Below, piece by piece: positions 41,711 to 49,520 of a DNA stretch of 64,000 bases (its first letter is position 1; each line of letters starts with the position of its first letter). The DNA lies in contig OY970224.1 in assembly GCA_963714035.1 (NCBI GenBank), forward strand, positions 1,488,001-1,552,000, written 5' to 3'. The notes beneath the pieces are model-generated. The model had not been told where the DNA came from, made no database searches, and saw only the letters and a list, made by a program, of their open reading frames with translations. The position numbers were made by a program, and so were the translations under genes. This stretch comes from DATFVB01 sp963714035. GTDB taxonomy: Bacteria; Acidobacteriota; Thermoanaerobaculia; UBA5066; DATFVB01.

Positions 41711-41832
41711 GCGCGGTGATACGCGCCGTTATACGGGACGCGTGCGCCCGGCCGGGGTCAACGTACTCCCCGGTACGCCTTCCCCGCCGGCCCGGGCGCC
41801 CGCGCGCGTCTTCCAGCACGTCTGACCGCGCC
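41711..41832 (+). repeat. 3'-end palindromic element, copy E8a
   Basis: The gene-proximal arm GCGCGGTGATACGCGCCGTT then ATACGGG starts 7 bp after the AI-2E TGA. The apex reads CAACGTACTCCCCGGTACGCC. The distal arm ends CACGTCTGACCGCGCC. It forms an inverted pair with E8b across the 354 bp gap between two convergent genes; the intervening 41840-41925 holds no recognised feature. Confidence 0.87.
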
Positions 41833-41930
41833 TCACGGCATGATTCTGATGCGCAACTCGTCCGATCGAGCTGGGCGTCATTTCGCAGGGCAGCCCCCAT
41901 CCTGCTTTTCTTCGTCAAGTCCTGTCGAGA

Positions 41931-42054
41931 GCGCGGTGAGGCGCGAGCCCGACGGGATGCGGGCGCCCGAGCCCGCGGCCGAGGCATACCGGGGCGTATG
42001 TTGAGGCCGCGGGTCGTGGCGCACGCGCCCGTCCGGCTTGATGCATCGCCGCGC
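41931..42054 (-). repeat. 3'-end palindromic element, copy E8b
   Basis: Left arm GCGCGGTGAGGCGCGAGCCC, inner arms GAGCCCGCGGCC and GGCCGCGGGTCG, apex GGCATACCGGGGCGTATG, and right end GATGCATCGCCGCGC. The right end lies 3 bp from the ftsX TAG. In the apex stem CATAC/GTATG replaces the CGTAC/GTACG of other copies, a paired change. Confidence 0.85.
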
Positions 42055-42057
42055 TCA

Positions 42058-42939
42058 CTACAGTCGAGCGCGACCGACTGAGAGCGCGGCTCCAATAAAC
42101 CCCGCAGCCGCGCCGGCGAGCGGAAACAGGGCGGCGACTCTCGCCGAGAAGAAGTTCACCCAGAAGAGCGACAGCAGCGGATGCGGGGAGGTGCCGAGCG
42201 CCCGCCCGGCCGCGAAATAGGTCGCGGCGAGGAGCGCGAGCGCCGCCGTCCCTCCGGCGGCGCCCTCGAGCGCGCCGTGGAGCCAGAACGGGGTGCGGAT
42301 CTTCGTCTCGGTCGCGCCCATCAACCGCATGATGTCGATCTCGTCGCGGTGCTGGTCGAGGGCCAGCCGGACGGCGGAGGCGACGGAGAGGACGGCCGCG
42401 CCGCAGAGAAGGGCGCCGAGCGCGAACGCGGCGCGGCGCACGACCGAGAGAAAATCCCGAAACCGGACTTCGAACGGCGCCTCTTCCTGCACCTGGTCGA
42501 CGCCCGTCCGTCGGGCGATGTCGCTCGCGATCGCTCCGCCGCGGGAGGCGGCGGCCGGAGTCAGAAACACTTCGAGCGACGTCGGAAACTCCATCCCCTC
42601 GAGCTTTCCGAGGGGCTCCTTGAGGTCCGGAAACGTCGTCTCGAAACGCTTCCGCGCGGCGGCCGGGCCGACGATGCGGACCCGGGAGACCTCCGGTGCG
42701 GCCGCGATCGCGCCGGCGAGGGCGCGGGCATCCGCCGACGGCACGAGGGTGGCGACGATCGAGGCGGGTTGTTCCGCCGACGAGGCCAGACGAGCCACGT
42801 TCTGGGTGAGGAGGAGCACGATCCCGGGGATGTAGAGCGCGATCGAGATGAGCCCGATCGCGACGACCGTCAGACCCGGACCGCTCCGGGCGATCGACCA
42901 CGCCTCGGCGAACGCATGGCGGACGGCGACGCGGATCAC
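42058..42939 (-). CDS. ftsX: Cell-division ABC transporter permease FtsX
   Basis: This is a 293-residue protein with an N-terminal membrane helix (LTVVAIGLISIALYIPGIVL), a periplasmic domain of about 120 residues, and three C-terminal helices. EIDIMRLMGATETKIRTPFW between the second and third helices is a conserved FtsX cytoplasmic segment. With FtsE it activates peptidoglycan hydrolases at the septum. The ATG overlaps the ftsE stop by 4 bp. The stop TAG joins element E8b. Confidence 0.9.
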   Translation of the reverse strand: MIRVAVRHAFAEAWSIARSGPGLTVVAIGLISIALYIPGIVLLLTQNVARLASSAEQPASIVATLVPSADARALAGAIAAAPEVSRVRIVGPAAARKRFETTFPDLKEPLGKLEGMEFPTSLEVFLTPAAASRGGAIASDIARRTGVDQVQEEAPFEVRFRDFLSVVRRAAFALGALLCGAAVLSVASAVRLALDQHRDEIDIMRLMGATETKIRTPFWLHGALEGAAGGTAALALLAATYFAAGRALGTSPHPLLSLFWVNFFSARVAALFPLAGAAAGFIGAALSVGRARL

Positions 42940-43646
42940 GCGGGCAGGAACGGCGCTTCGCGCGCGGCGAGCCCGAGCGGCGAGCGGGCCTGGTCCTCCC
43001 GCAGCCGCCCGTGGTCGAGCGTCAGGACGCGCTTCCCCATCCGGCGGATCAGCTCCACGTCGTGGGTCGCGATCACGACGACCGTGCCGCGGAGGTTGAT
43101 CTCGGCGAAGAGATGCATGATCTCCTCCGAGAGCGCCGGATCGAGGTTTCCCGTCGGCTCGTCGGCGAGCAGGAGCCGCGGCTCGTTGACGAGCGCCCGC
43201 GCGATCGCGACGCGCTGCTGTTCGCCTCCGGAGAGCTCGGACGGGTAGGCGTTCATGCGGTAATGGAGCCCGACCTGCTTCAGGACCTGGTACGCGCGGC
43301 GCTTCTGCTCGGCGGCCGGCGTCCCGAGGATGTTCTGCACGAACGCGAGGTTCTCGAAGACGGTCTTGCGGCCGATCAGCTTGAAGTCCTGGAACACGAT
43401 GCCGACGGTGCGCCGGAAGAACGGCAGCTTCGAGGTCGGAAGGACGCCGATGTTGCGGCCATTGACGATGATCTGCCCTTCGGTCGGCAGCTCGTCGCGG
43501 AAGAGCAGCCGCAGTAGGGTCGTCTTTCCCGCGCCGGAAGGCCCCGTCAGGAACACGAACTCGCCCTTGTGAATCGTGAACGAGACGTCGGACAGCGCGT
43601 GCCGGTAGCGCCCGTACTCCTTCGAGAGGTGGAAGACCTGGATCAT
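42936..43646 (-). CDS. ftsE: Cell-division ABC transporter ATPase FtsE
   Basis: This is a 236-residue ABC ATPase. IQVFHLSKEYGRYRHALSDV is the typical FtsE opening. Walker A is LTGPSGAGKTTLLRLL, the Q-loop IVFQDFKLI, the signature ELSGGEQQRVAIARALVNE, Walker B LLLADEPTGNLDPALSEEI and the switch His VIATHDVELI. ATG at 43646 overlaps the gatB stop (ATGA), so ftsEX is translationally coupled to gatB. Confidence 0.93.
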   Translation of the reverse strand: MIQVFHLSKEYGRYRHALSDVSFTIHKGEFVFLTGPSGAGKTTLLRLLFRDELPTEGQIIVNGRNIGVLPTSKLPFFRRTVGIVFQDFKLIGRKTVFENLAFVQNILGTPAAEQKRRAYQVLKQVGLHYRMNAYPSELSGGEQQRVAIARALVNEPRLLLADEPTGNLDPALSEEIMHLFAEINLRGTVVVIATHDVELIRRMGKRVLTLDHGRLREDQARSPLGLAAREAPFLPA

Positions 43647-45112
43647 CCGTCGAGCCTTTCGCGCAGAAGCCGTCGGAGTGCCTCGGGGTCGGCTCGCCCG
43701 CCCGTCGCCTTCATCGCCTGGCCGACGAACCAGCCGAACGTCGCCGTCTTCCCGGCGCGATACTGAGCGACCGGCGACGGGTTGTCCCGGATCACGGCCT
43801 CGATCGCCGCCGTGAGCGACGACTCGTCGGAGACGCGGGTCAGACCCTTCTCGCGCACGATCTCCGGAGCGCGCCGGCCGGACCGCGCCATCTCCTCGAA
43901 GACGGACTTCGCCGCCGAGACGGAGAGCTCTCCGGACGCCACCGACCCGAGGAGCTCGGCGAGCGCGGAAGGGGGGACGGAGAACCGCTCCGCATCCTCG
44001 GCCGACAGCTTCTGTTCCTTCATCCATCGAAGCACCTCGCCCGTCACCCACGAGGCCGCGAGGCGCGGCGCGACGGACGCCGCGACGGTCTCGAAGTATT
44101 CGGCGAGCGGGCGCGACGAGGAAAGGAGCTCGGCGTCGGCCGCGGACAGCGCATAGATCGTGCGGAAGCGCCGGCGTTTCTCCCGCGGCGTCTCGCGGAG
44201 CGTCGAGCGTACTACCGCGATCCACTCCTCCGGGATCTCGAGCGCGCCGAGGTCGGGCTCCGGGAAATACCGGTAGTCCTGGGCCTCTTCCTTGCTGCGC
44301 ATGACCCGGGTCTCTCCGCTCGAGGCGTCGAAGAGCCGCGTCTCCTGGAAGATCCGGCCTCCCCCCGCGCGGCGTTCCGCCTGGCGCTCGATCTCGTGCT
44401 CGATCGCGCGGCCGACGTTGCGGATCGAGTTCATGTTCTTGATCTCGACCCGCGTCCCGAGGGGGTCGGACTCGGAATCGCGGACCGAGACGTTCGCGTC
44501 GCAGCGGAGGTTCCCTTCCTCCATGTTCGCGTCGGAGATCGAGAGGGTCCGCAGGAGCCGCCGGAGCTCGGTCAGGTAGGCCATCGCCTCCGCGGCCGTA
44601 CGCAGGTCCGGCTCCGAGACGATCTCGAGCAGCGGCACGCCGGCGCGATTCCATTCGACCAGCGTGACCGTGTCGGGGACGTCGGGGAACGGATTCTCGT
44701 GCAGGGACTTGCCGGCGTCCTCCTCGAGGTGCGCGCGGACGAGCCGGATGTCGCGGACGCCGCCGTCCGTCTCGATCTCGATCGCGCCCCCGGTGACGAT
44801 CGGGCGGTCGTACTGCGTGATCTGGTATCCCTTCGGAAGGTCGGGGTAGAAGTAGTTCTTCCGCGCGAACCTCGATCGGCGATCGACCGTTCCGCCGACG
44901 GCGAGGCCGAACCGGATCGCGAGAGCGACTGCCTCGCGGTTGACGACCGGGAGCGTCCCGGGGAACCCGAGACAGACCGGGCACGTCGCGGAATTCGGCT
45001 CCGCCGCGAACGTCGTCGCGCAGGGACAGAACATCTTGGAGGCGGTCGCGAGCTGCGCATGCACCTCGAGCCCGATGACCGGGACGACCCTCACTTTTTC
45101 CGAGACGGACAC
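43643..45112 (-). CDS. gatB: Aspartyl/glutamyl-tRNA amidotransferase subunit B
   Basis: GatB is the kinase/transamidation subunit that converts Glu-tRNA(Gln) or Asp-tRNA(Asn). At 489 residues it is standard. Motifs are VIGLEVHAQLATASKMFCPC, CLGFPGTLPVVNREAVALAI, RKNYFYPDLPKGYQITQYDR, LLEIVSEPDLRTAAEA, MEEGNLRCDANVSVR, and in the C-terminal YqeY-like tail FGWFVGQAMKATGGRADPEA. The start is GTG at 45112, since the conserved core begins seven residues later. gatA and gatC are not adjacent; instead the operon runs into ftsEX. A divergent gene (pgeF) starts 61 bp away. Confidence 0.95.
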   Translation of the reverse strand: MSVSEKVRVVPVIGLEVHAQLATASKMFCPCATTFAAEPNSATCPVCLGFPGTLPVVNREAVALAIRFGLAVGGTVDRRSRFARKNYFYPDLPKGYQITQYDRPIVTGGAIEIETDGGVRDIRLVRAHLEEDAGKSLHENPFPDVPDTVTLVEWNRAGVPLLEIVSEPDLRTAAEAMAYLTELRRLLRTLSISDANMEEGNLRCDANVSVRDSESDPLGTRVEIKNMNSIRNVGRAIEHEIERQAERRAGGGRIFQETRLFDASSGETRVMRSKEEAQDYRYFPEPDLGALEIPEEWIAVVRSTLRETPREKRRRFRTIYALSAADAELLSSSRPLAEYFETVAASVAPRLAASWVTGEVLRWMKEQKLSAEDAERFSVPPSALAELLGSVASGELSVSAAKSVFEEMARSGRRAPEIVREKGLTRVSDESSLTAAIEAVIRDNPSPVAQYRAGKTATFGWFVGQAMKATGGRADPEALRRLLRERLDG

Positions 45113-45173
45113 CGTCAGATTGTACCCGATCGATCCCCGCGATCCCCCCGGGAGATCGCGGTATCCTCGCGCG

Positions 45174-45875
45174 ATGGATCTCTGGAGCGAGCGGCGCGAC
45201 GAGTCGATCGCGGCGTTCTCCCGGCGCGGCGAGGCGCCGCCGGAATTCCCCTCCGCGACCGCCCATCTCGCGCGGCGGCTCGCCGAGGCGATCGGCCGGC
45301 CCGCCCTCCCGATCGCGCGGGCGACGCAGGTGCACGGCAAGGCCGTCGTCGCCGTCCGCGACCGGATCGATTCCGGCGAGACTCGGCTGGTCGGCGAAGG
45401 AGACGTCCTCGTCACGACGCGGAGCGACGTCGCCCTGGTGATTCAGACCGCCGATTGCGTCCCGATCCTGTTGCAGAGCGCTTCCGGCGTCGCCGCCGTC
45501 CACGCGGGCTGGAGAGGCACCGCCGTCCGCGCCGCGGCGGAAGGAGTCCGTGCGCTCGCGCGCGAGTCGGGCGAGCCCCCCTCCTCCTTCCGGGCGGTGC
45601 TCGGGCCGGCAATCGGCGCCTGCTGTTACGAGGTCGGAGGCGACGTGGCGGCGGCGTTCGCGGGCGCCTTCGTCCGGCAGGGTTGCGGCGGGAGGTTCCG
45701 GCTCGATCTCAAGGCCGCCAATCGCGCCCAGCTCGAAGAAGAAGGGGTCCCTTCCGGCCGCATCGAGGTGCTCCCCTTCTGCACGCACTGCGGCGGGCGG
45801 GAGCTCGCTTCGTTTCGCCGCGACGGCGCCGGAGCGGGCCGGATGATCGGCCTCGTCGCGCGCGTTTCCGCCTGA
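45174..45875 (+). CDS. pgeF: Laccase-domain protein, peptidoglycan editing factor PgeF / purine nucleoside phosphorylase
   Basis: This is a 233-residue YfiH-family protein. The family's metal/substrate residues are in QTADCVPILL, AVHAGWRGTAVRAAAEGV, GPAIGACCYEVG and FCTHCGG. The family, once called polyphenol oxidase, includes enzymes with adenosine/purine phosphorylase activity and a role in peptidoglycan quality control. GTATCC, 13 bp upstream of the ATG, is a possible -10. It is monocistronic or leads to GDPD 74 bp on. Confidence 0.87.
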   Translation: MDLWSERRDESIAAFSRRGEAPPEFPSATAHLARRLAEAIGRPALPIARATQVHGKAVVAVRDRIDSGETRLVGEGDVLVTTRSDVALVIQTADCVPILLQSASGVAAVHAGWRGTAVRAAAEGVRALARESGEPPSSFRAVLGPAIGACCYEVGGDVAAAFAGAFVRQGCGGRFRLDLKAANRAQLEEEGVPSGRIEVLPFCTHCGGRELASFRRDGAGAGRMIGLVARVSA

Positions 45876-45949
45876 ACCGAGCGAGGGCGGGCGCGCCACC
45901 CCGTCGAATCGGGAATCCCTCCCCGTCTTCTTCGCGTTATCGTGCCTGG

Positions 45950-46738
45950 ATGAAGGCGGTTCCTCTTCGGCCCGAGCTCGCCGCGATCGGGCTTCCGCCG
46001 CGGCCGTGGGTGATCGCCCACCGCGGGGCCTGCGGAGAGAGTCCGGAGAACACGCTCGAGAGCTTCCGGCTCGCGGTCGAGCAGGGGGCGGACATGCTCG
46101 AGCTCGATCTGCGTCTGACCTCAGACGGGCACCTCGTCGCCGTTCACGACCTGAACCTTCGGCGGGTCGCCGGCCACACGGTCTCGGTGGAAGACACATC
46201 CCTCAACATCCTCCGGCACCTCGACGTTTCCTATCACTTCCATCGCGGGCGGCGCCGGGCCCGCATCCCGACGCTCGAAGAGATCCTCGACGCCATCCCG
46301 CCCCGCTTCCCGCTGACGCTCGATCTGAAGTGCCGGCGAGCCGGGAGGGCGCGGTTCGCGCGGGCGCTCGCCGGGGCGCTCGCCGGGCGCGGGCACGTGA
46401 TCTATTCGAGCTTCCACTGGAAGCTCCTCGCCGACGTCAAGGACGCGATCGCCGGCGCTCCCGTCGCCCCGATGGCCCGCCACCGGATCCCCGGCATCCT
46501 GCGCGCCGCGGAAGCGCTCGGCGCCTCGAGCCTCCACTGCCAGTTCGGCGCCGTCACGCCGCGCCTGCTCCGCGCCGTGGCCGGCTCGGGGCGTCCCGTG
46601 CTCGCCTACACGGTAGACGACGCCGGCCGCGCGCGGCGGCTGATCGCGGCGGGAGCCTCCGGGGTCTTCACGAACTATCCGGAGCGGATGCGCCGCGGCC
46701 TCTTCGGGCCGGCGCCGCGGCTCACTTCTCCCGCTTGA
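45950..46738 (+). CDS. Glycerophosphodiester phosphodiesterase
   Basis: This is a 262-residue TIM-barrel GDPD without a signal peptide, so cytoplasmic. Catalytic and metal residues are visible: H24-R25 in VIAHRGACGESPENTLESF, E51 and D53 in MLELDLRLTSDG, and H66 in VAVHDLNL. The C-terminus has PVLAYTVDDAGRARRLIAAG and GVFTNYPERMR, as in GlpQ/UgpQ-type enzymes that yield glycerol 3-phosphate from deacylated phospholipids. The downstream gene is convergent with a 17 bp overlap. Confidence 0.9.
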   Translation: MKAVPLRPELAAIGLPPRPWVIAHRGACGESPENTLESFRLAVEQGADMLELDLRLTSDGHLVAVHDLNLRRVAGHTVSVEDTSLNILRHLDVSYHFHRGRRRARIPTLEEILDAIPPRFPLTLDLKCRRAGRARFARALAGALAGRGHVIYSSFHWKLLADVKDAIAGAPVAPMARHRIPGILRAAEALGASSLHCQFGAVTPRLLRAVAGSGRPVLAYTVDDAGRARRLIAAGASGVFTNYPERMRRGLFGPAPRLTSPA

Positions 46739-47501
46739 CCGGCGTCGTACTCTCCGGTTTCTCGTCGCGCGGAGCCCCGGGCGCGAACGCCAGGCGCTCG
46801 ACGGCGTCCGTCGACGGCACCAGATAGTCGGTCCAGCCGTCCGACCAGTCGATCCGCGCCCCCGCGGCGTCGGCGAGCCAGAAGCCCTGCTGCCCCTCTC
46901 CCCGGCCGCTCTGCGCGGTCCCGGAAGGATCGAGGGTGATCGTGTAGGACGAGCCGTCGCCGTCGGTCGCGGTCCATTTACCCGCCCAGTTCTCCTGGCC
47001 CGCTTTCGGCGTTTCGACGGCGCTCTTCTCGGCGGGCTTCGGCGGAGGGAGATAGAAACCGGAAGAGAACACCCAGTCGTCGACGCGCAACCCGACGGCC
47101 GATTTGTCCTCGACCCTGCCGGTTTGCGGGTTCTTCGATTCGTACTCGATGACGCGCCCGTCCTCCGTCGCCTGCTTCTGGAGCAGGAGAGCCCACGGCT
47201 TTCCGAGCGGGTCGCGGAGAACCGCGACGTCGGCGCCGACGAGCTCCGGCTCCGCGGGGTCGGCCGCGATCTTCTTGTCGGGACCGATGACGACGACGTA
47301 CAGGTCCCGCTGAAGGAAGGGACCGCCCGGCTTCCCGATCGCTTCGATCGCCGCCGCGCCGTCCTTTTTGTACAGCGCCACGGCCTTGTCGAGGAGTGCA
47401 CGTGCCTCCGCCTCCGTCCCGTAACGGACGCCTGCTCCCCGGGCTGCCGCGGCCGTGCCCGCGACGATGGCGGCGATGAGGATCAACGGCGGGCGTTTCA
47501 T
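46722..47501 (-). CDS. Exported cache-like protein
   Basis: The 259-residue protein begins at an ATG with CAGGAG 6 bp upstream and has a signal peptide (LILIAAIVAGTAAAARGAG). Residues about 28-150 look like a single-cache fold (ARALLDKAVALYKKDGAAAI, PGGPFLQRDLYVVVIGPDKK, VIEYESKNPQTGRVEDKSAV, GLRVDDWVFSSGFY). Such domains in chemoreceptors bind small ligands; here no kinase or receptor part is fused, so it would be a soluble periplasmic sensor or binding protein. The C-terminal 90 residues (WAGKWTATDGDGSSYTITLD) are unrecognised. Confidence 0.7.
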   Translation of the reverse strand: MKRPPLILIAAIVAGTAAAARGAGVRYGTEAEARALLDKAVALYKKDGAAAIEAIGKPGGPFLQRDLYVVVIGPDKKIAADPAEPELVGADVAVLRDPLGKPWALLLQKQATEDGRVIEYESKNPQTGRVEDKSAVGLRVDDWVFSSGFYLPPPKPAEKSAVETPKAGQENWAGKWTATDGDGSSYTITLDPSGTAQSGRGEGQQGFWLADAAGARIDWSDGWTDYLVPSTDAVERLAFAPGAPRDEKPESTTPVKREK

Positions 47502-47603
47502 GTTCATCTCCTGTTTAGAAATCATACTCCCGCGCCCTATTGCCCGATCGCCGCGATCCGTGCCAGTATCGGCCGCACACAAGGGATTTGAGGGAGGGGA
47601 CCG

Positions 47604-47927
47604 ATGGGCCTATCGGGCCGCCGCTCTGCACGGCGGATTCCAGGCGAAGGCTTCCAGGCACGCCTCGCGAGCGTCGCCGGGCCTGTCGTCGTCGTGAACC
47701 TGTCGCGCATGGGCATCGCTCTCGAAACGGAGGAGCCCCTCGAAGCGGGCCAGCGCTGCTCGCTCGAGCTCTCCGGTCCGGCGGGCGTCGAGCGCGTGGA
47801 CTTCTACGTCGTCCGGTGCGAGCTTCACGGATCGAAGGACCGACCGACGTTCCTCACCGCGGGCCTCTTCGTGGAGAAGCTGAGGCGGCTGGATCTGCCC
47901 AAGGTCGTCCACGTCGCCTTCGGCTGA
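47604..47927 (+). CDS. PilZ-like domain protein
   Basis: This is a 107-residue single-domain protein. RRSARRIPG resembles the RxxxR c-di-GMP-binding box and NLSRMGIALET the [D/N]xSxxG box of PilZ, with the expected spacing of about 22 residues. GAGGGAGGGACC lies just before the ATG. Standalone PilZ proteins transmit c-di-GMP levels; an HD-GYP enzyme is encoded elsewhere in this window. The divergent cache-like gene starts 102 bp away. Confidence 0.72.
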   Translation: MGLSGRRSARRIPGEGFQARLASVAGPVVVVNLSRMGIALETEEPLEAGQRCSLELSGPAGVERVDFYVVRCELHGSKDRPTFLTAGLFVEKLRRLDLPKVVHVAFG

Positions 47928-47935
47928 GTCGCGTT

Positions 47936-48139
47936 CGCGACGCTCGCGGAGCTCGGATCGCGAACGCTCCCGCCGCGCGGACCTCCTCCCTGCGGTTACT
48001 CGGGAGACTTTCCGCGCGGCGACCTCGCGCGGCTCGGGCTTGACGCCCTCGACCGCTCCGGCGCCCCACCGGAGCAAGGAAGGCCCCAGGAGCCGCGACG
48101 CTCGCGGAGCTCGGATCGCGAGCGCCCCCGCCGCGCGGA
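47936..48139. repeat. 46 bp direct repeat pair
   Basis: Positions 47936-47981 and 48094-48139 are 44/46 identical, beginning CGCGACGCTCGCGGAGCTCG. They flank 112 bp that contains no recognised gene. With element E9 they fill the 447 bp gap between the PilZ gene and the convergent small gene at 48375. The first copy begins 9 bp after the PilZ stop. Confidence 0.8.
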
Positions 48140-48247
48140 TCGTTCCCATGATCCTGAACCCGGCTCGCGCCGCCCTGCTCGAACGCTGAAGCCGCTCGAG
48201 TCGAGACACTGAGAGTTCGGAAGCGCTCTTTCCTGTGTGCAGACTTG

Positions 48248-48377
48248 TAGTGCGGTCAGACGGGCTCGAAGACGGGCTCGGGCGAGCCGGGGCCCCGCGG
48301 CCGAGGCATACCGGGGCGTATGTTGAGGCCGCGGGCGGCTCGCACGGGCCCGTATAACGGCCCGTCTGACCGCACTA
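48248..48377 (-). repeat. 3'-end palindromic element, copy E9 (most perfect)
   Basis: The outermost 18 bp, TAGTGCGGTCAGACGGGC, is repeated exactly as its reverse complement at the other end. Inner arms GCGAGCC ... GCGGCC and GGCCGCGGGCGGCTCGC are complementary. The apex is GGCATACCGGGGCGTATG. The terminal CTA on the right (48375-48377) is itself the TAG stop codon of the small minus-strand gene. Confidence 0.92.
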
Positions 48378-48623
48378 CCTGATGAGGTATTTCCAGTCGC
48401 GCTCGACCTCCGCCAACCTCGCCGGCGAAACGGGATCGACCTCCTCGTTCGCGCTGGCGAGAGCGAGCTGGAGCGTCTGCGAGAACTCGCGTCCGAGAAG
48501 GCGGATCGTCATCGCGACGGCCATTCGCGTTTCGTCGCTCCACTCCGCGATCGACTCCGCCTTTTCCGCGGCGGCGATCATCGCGGCATCGCAACGTCGC
48601 ATGAGCTCTTCGCGTCGGGACAT
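48375..48623 (-). CDS. Small hypothetical helical protein
   Basis: This is an 82-residue soluble, helix-rich, charged protein with no recognised family (EELMRRCDAAMIAAAEKAES ... LLGREFSQTLQLALASA). AAGGAGGG 5 bp before the ATG is a strong ribosome site, which supports expression. The stop codon is provided by the outermost bases of element E9. No function can be assigned. Confidence 0.6.
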   Translation of the reverse strand: MSRREELMRRCDAAMIAAAEKAESIAEWSDETRMAVAMTIRLLGREFSQTLQLALASANEEVDPVSPARLAEVERDWKYLIR

Positions 48624-48728
48624 CCGCCCTCCTTCATCTCCCGAAAAAGCAACCTGGGTGCCAGTTCGGACGAGAACGGCTTGATTCGGGGGAGGGCGTC
48701 GGATGAAGATCGCGGCGGAGGAAGCGAA

Positions 48729-49091
48729 ATGAAACTGATCGCCCCCGGGCCCCACCGGCTCCTCGACTTCGTCGCGGTCGTGGTCTTCGCGGTCGCTCCG
48801 TTCGGGATCGGCCTCGGCGGCGTTCCGAACGCGATCTGCTGGATCCTCGCGGTCGTCCATCTCCTCGTCACGATCGCGACGCGATTCCCGGGCCGAACGC
48901 ATGGCGGCATTCCGTTGGTCGCGCACGGCGTCCTCGAGCTCGTCGTCTCGATATTTCTCGTGGCCTCCTCCTGGATATTCGGTTTCGCCCCGGGCTCGCC
49001 GGCCCGCCGCTTCTTCGTTCCCGCCGGAATAGCGCTCTTCCTCGTGTTTCTGCTGACGGATTACGCGGGGCGCGGGGTGGAACGGGTCTGA
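48729..49091 (+). CDS. Small multi-helix membrane protein
   Basis: This is a 120-residue protein with four hydrophobic segments: LLDFVAVVVFAVAPFGIGL, ICWILAVVHLLVTIATRF, GVLELVVSIFLVASSWIFGF and FFVPAGIALFLVFLLTDY. The repeat of a HR-LLD/HG-LEL start followed by a Pro- or Trp-containing helix is reminiscent of SPW-repeat membrane proteins, but the match is loose. GAGGAAGCG precedes the ATG. The function is unknown. The preceding gene is divergent. Confidence 0.6.
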   Translation: MKLIAPGPHRLLDFVAVVVFAVAPFGIGLGGVPNAICWILAVVHLLVTIATRFPGRTHGGIPLVAHGVLELVVSIFLVASSWIFGFAPGSPARRFFVPAGIALFLVFLLTDYAGRGVERV

Positions 49092-49104
49092 GCCGCTCCG
49101 CGCG

Positions 49105-49311
49105 TCAACGCGCGGAGGAGGGCGGCGGAGGCGGAGGCGGAACCGGCGGCGTCGGGGTCCCCGGCTTGACGGGAGCCGGATTCGGCGCGGGCGCGTTCGG
49201 CTGAGCCGACGGCGGGGCCGGCCCCGGAGCCGGGCTCGTCCCGGGATCGGTCATCGAGTGGCAGCCGGCGGTCGCGGCGAGCAACGCGAAAAGCGCCAGG
49301 AGCCTCTTCAC
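49105..49311 (-). CDS. Small proline-rich lipoprotein
   Basis: This is a 68-residue protein starting at GTG with the signal KRLLALFALLAATAGC; LAATAGC is a good lipobox, so Cys would be the lipidated residue. The mature part is almost entirely Pro, Ala, Ser and Thr (PAPGPAPPSAQPNAPAPNP), probably a flexible wall-spanning tail. Element E10 separates it from the M13 peptidase gene. No homology was recognised, and the composition makes comparison unreliable. Confidence 0.5.
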   Translation of the reverse strand: MKRLLALFALLAATAGCHSMTDPGTSPAPGPAPPSAQPNAPAPNPAPVKPGTPTPPVPPPPPPPSSAR

Positions 49312-49387
49312 GAAAGCCGTCCCAGCAATCGCCGTGCCGCGAACGGCGGGTGGGCCCCTGTGCCCGTTCAATTGCCAGGCGATCGAG

Positions 49388-49509
49388 GCGCGGCCAGACG
49401 CGAGCGAGACGGGATGCGGAGCGCGCGCGACGTCCCGAGTCGTACTGAAACGTACGGCGAGGGCGTCGCGGAAGCTACGCGCCCGTATTCGCTCGATGTA
49501 TGGCCGCGC
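49388..49509 (-). repeat. 3'-end palindromic element, copy E10
   Basis: Left arm GCGCGGCCAGACGCGAGCGA, apex GTCGTACTGAAACGTACGGC, and right arm CGCCCGTATTCGCTCGATGT then ATGGCCGCGC. The right end lies 11 bp from the TGA of the M13 peptidase gene. The inner arms GCGACGTCCCGA and GAGGGCGTCGC are shorter than in E4 or E9. Confidence 0.75.
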
Positions 49510-49520
49510 CAGCTCTCCGA

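Noticed and set aside
48248..48377. Palindromic elements as canonical Rho-independent terminators
   Set aside because: No U-tract follows the hairpin on either strand, unlike 40576-40603. A termination role remains possible but not of the classical type.
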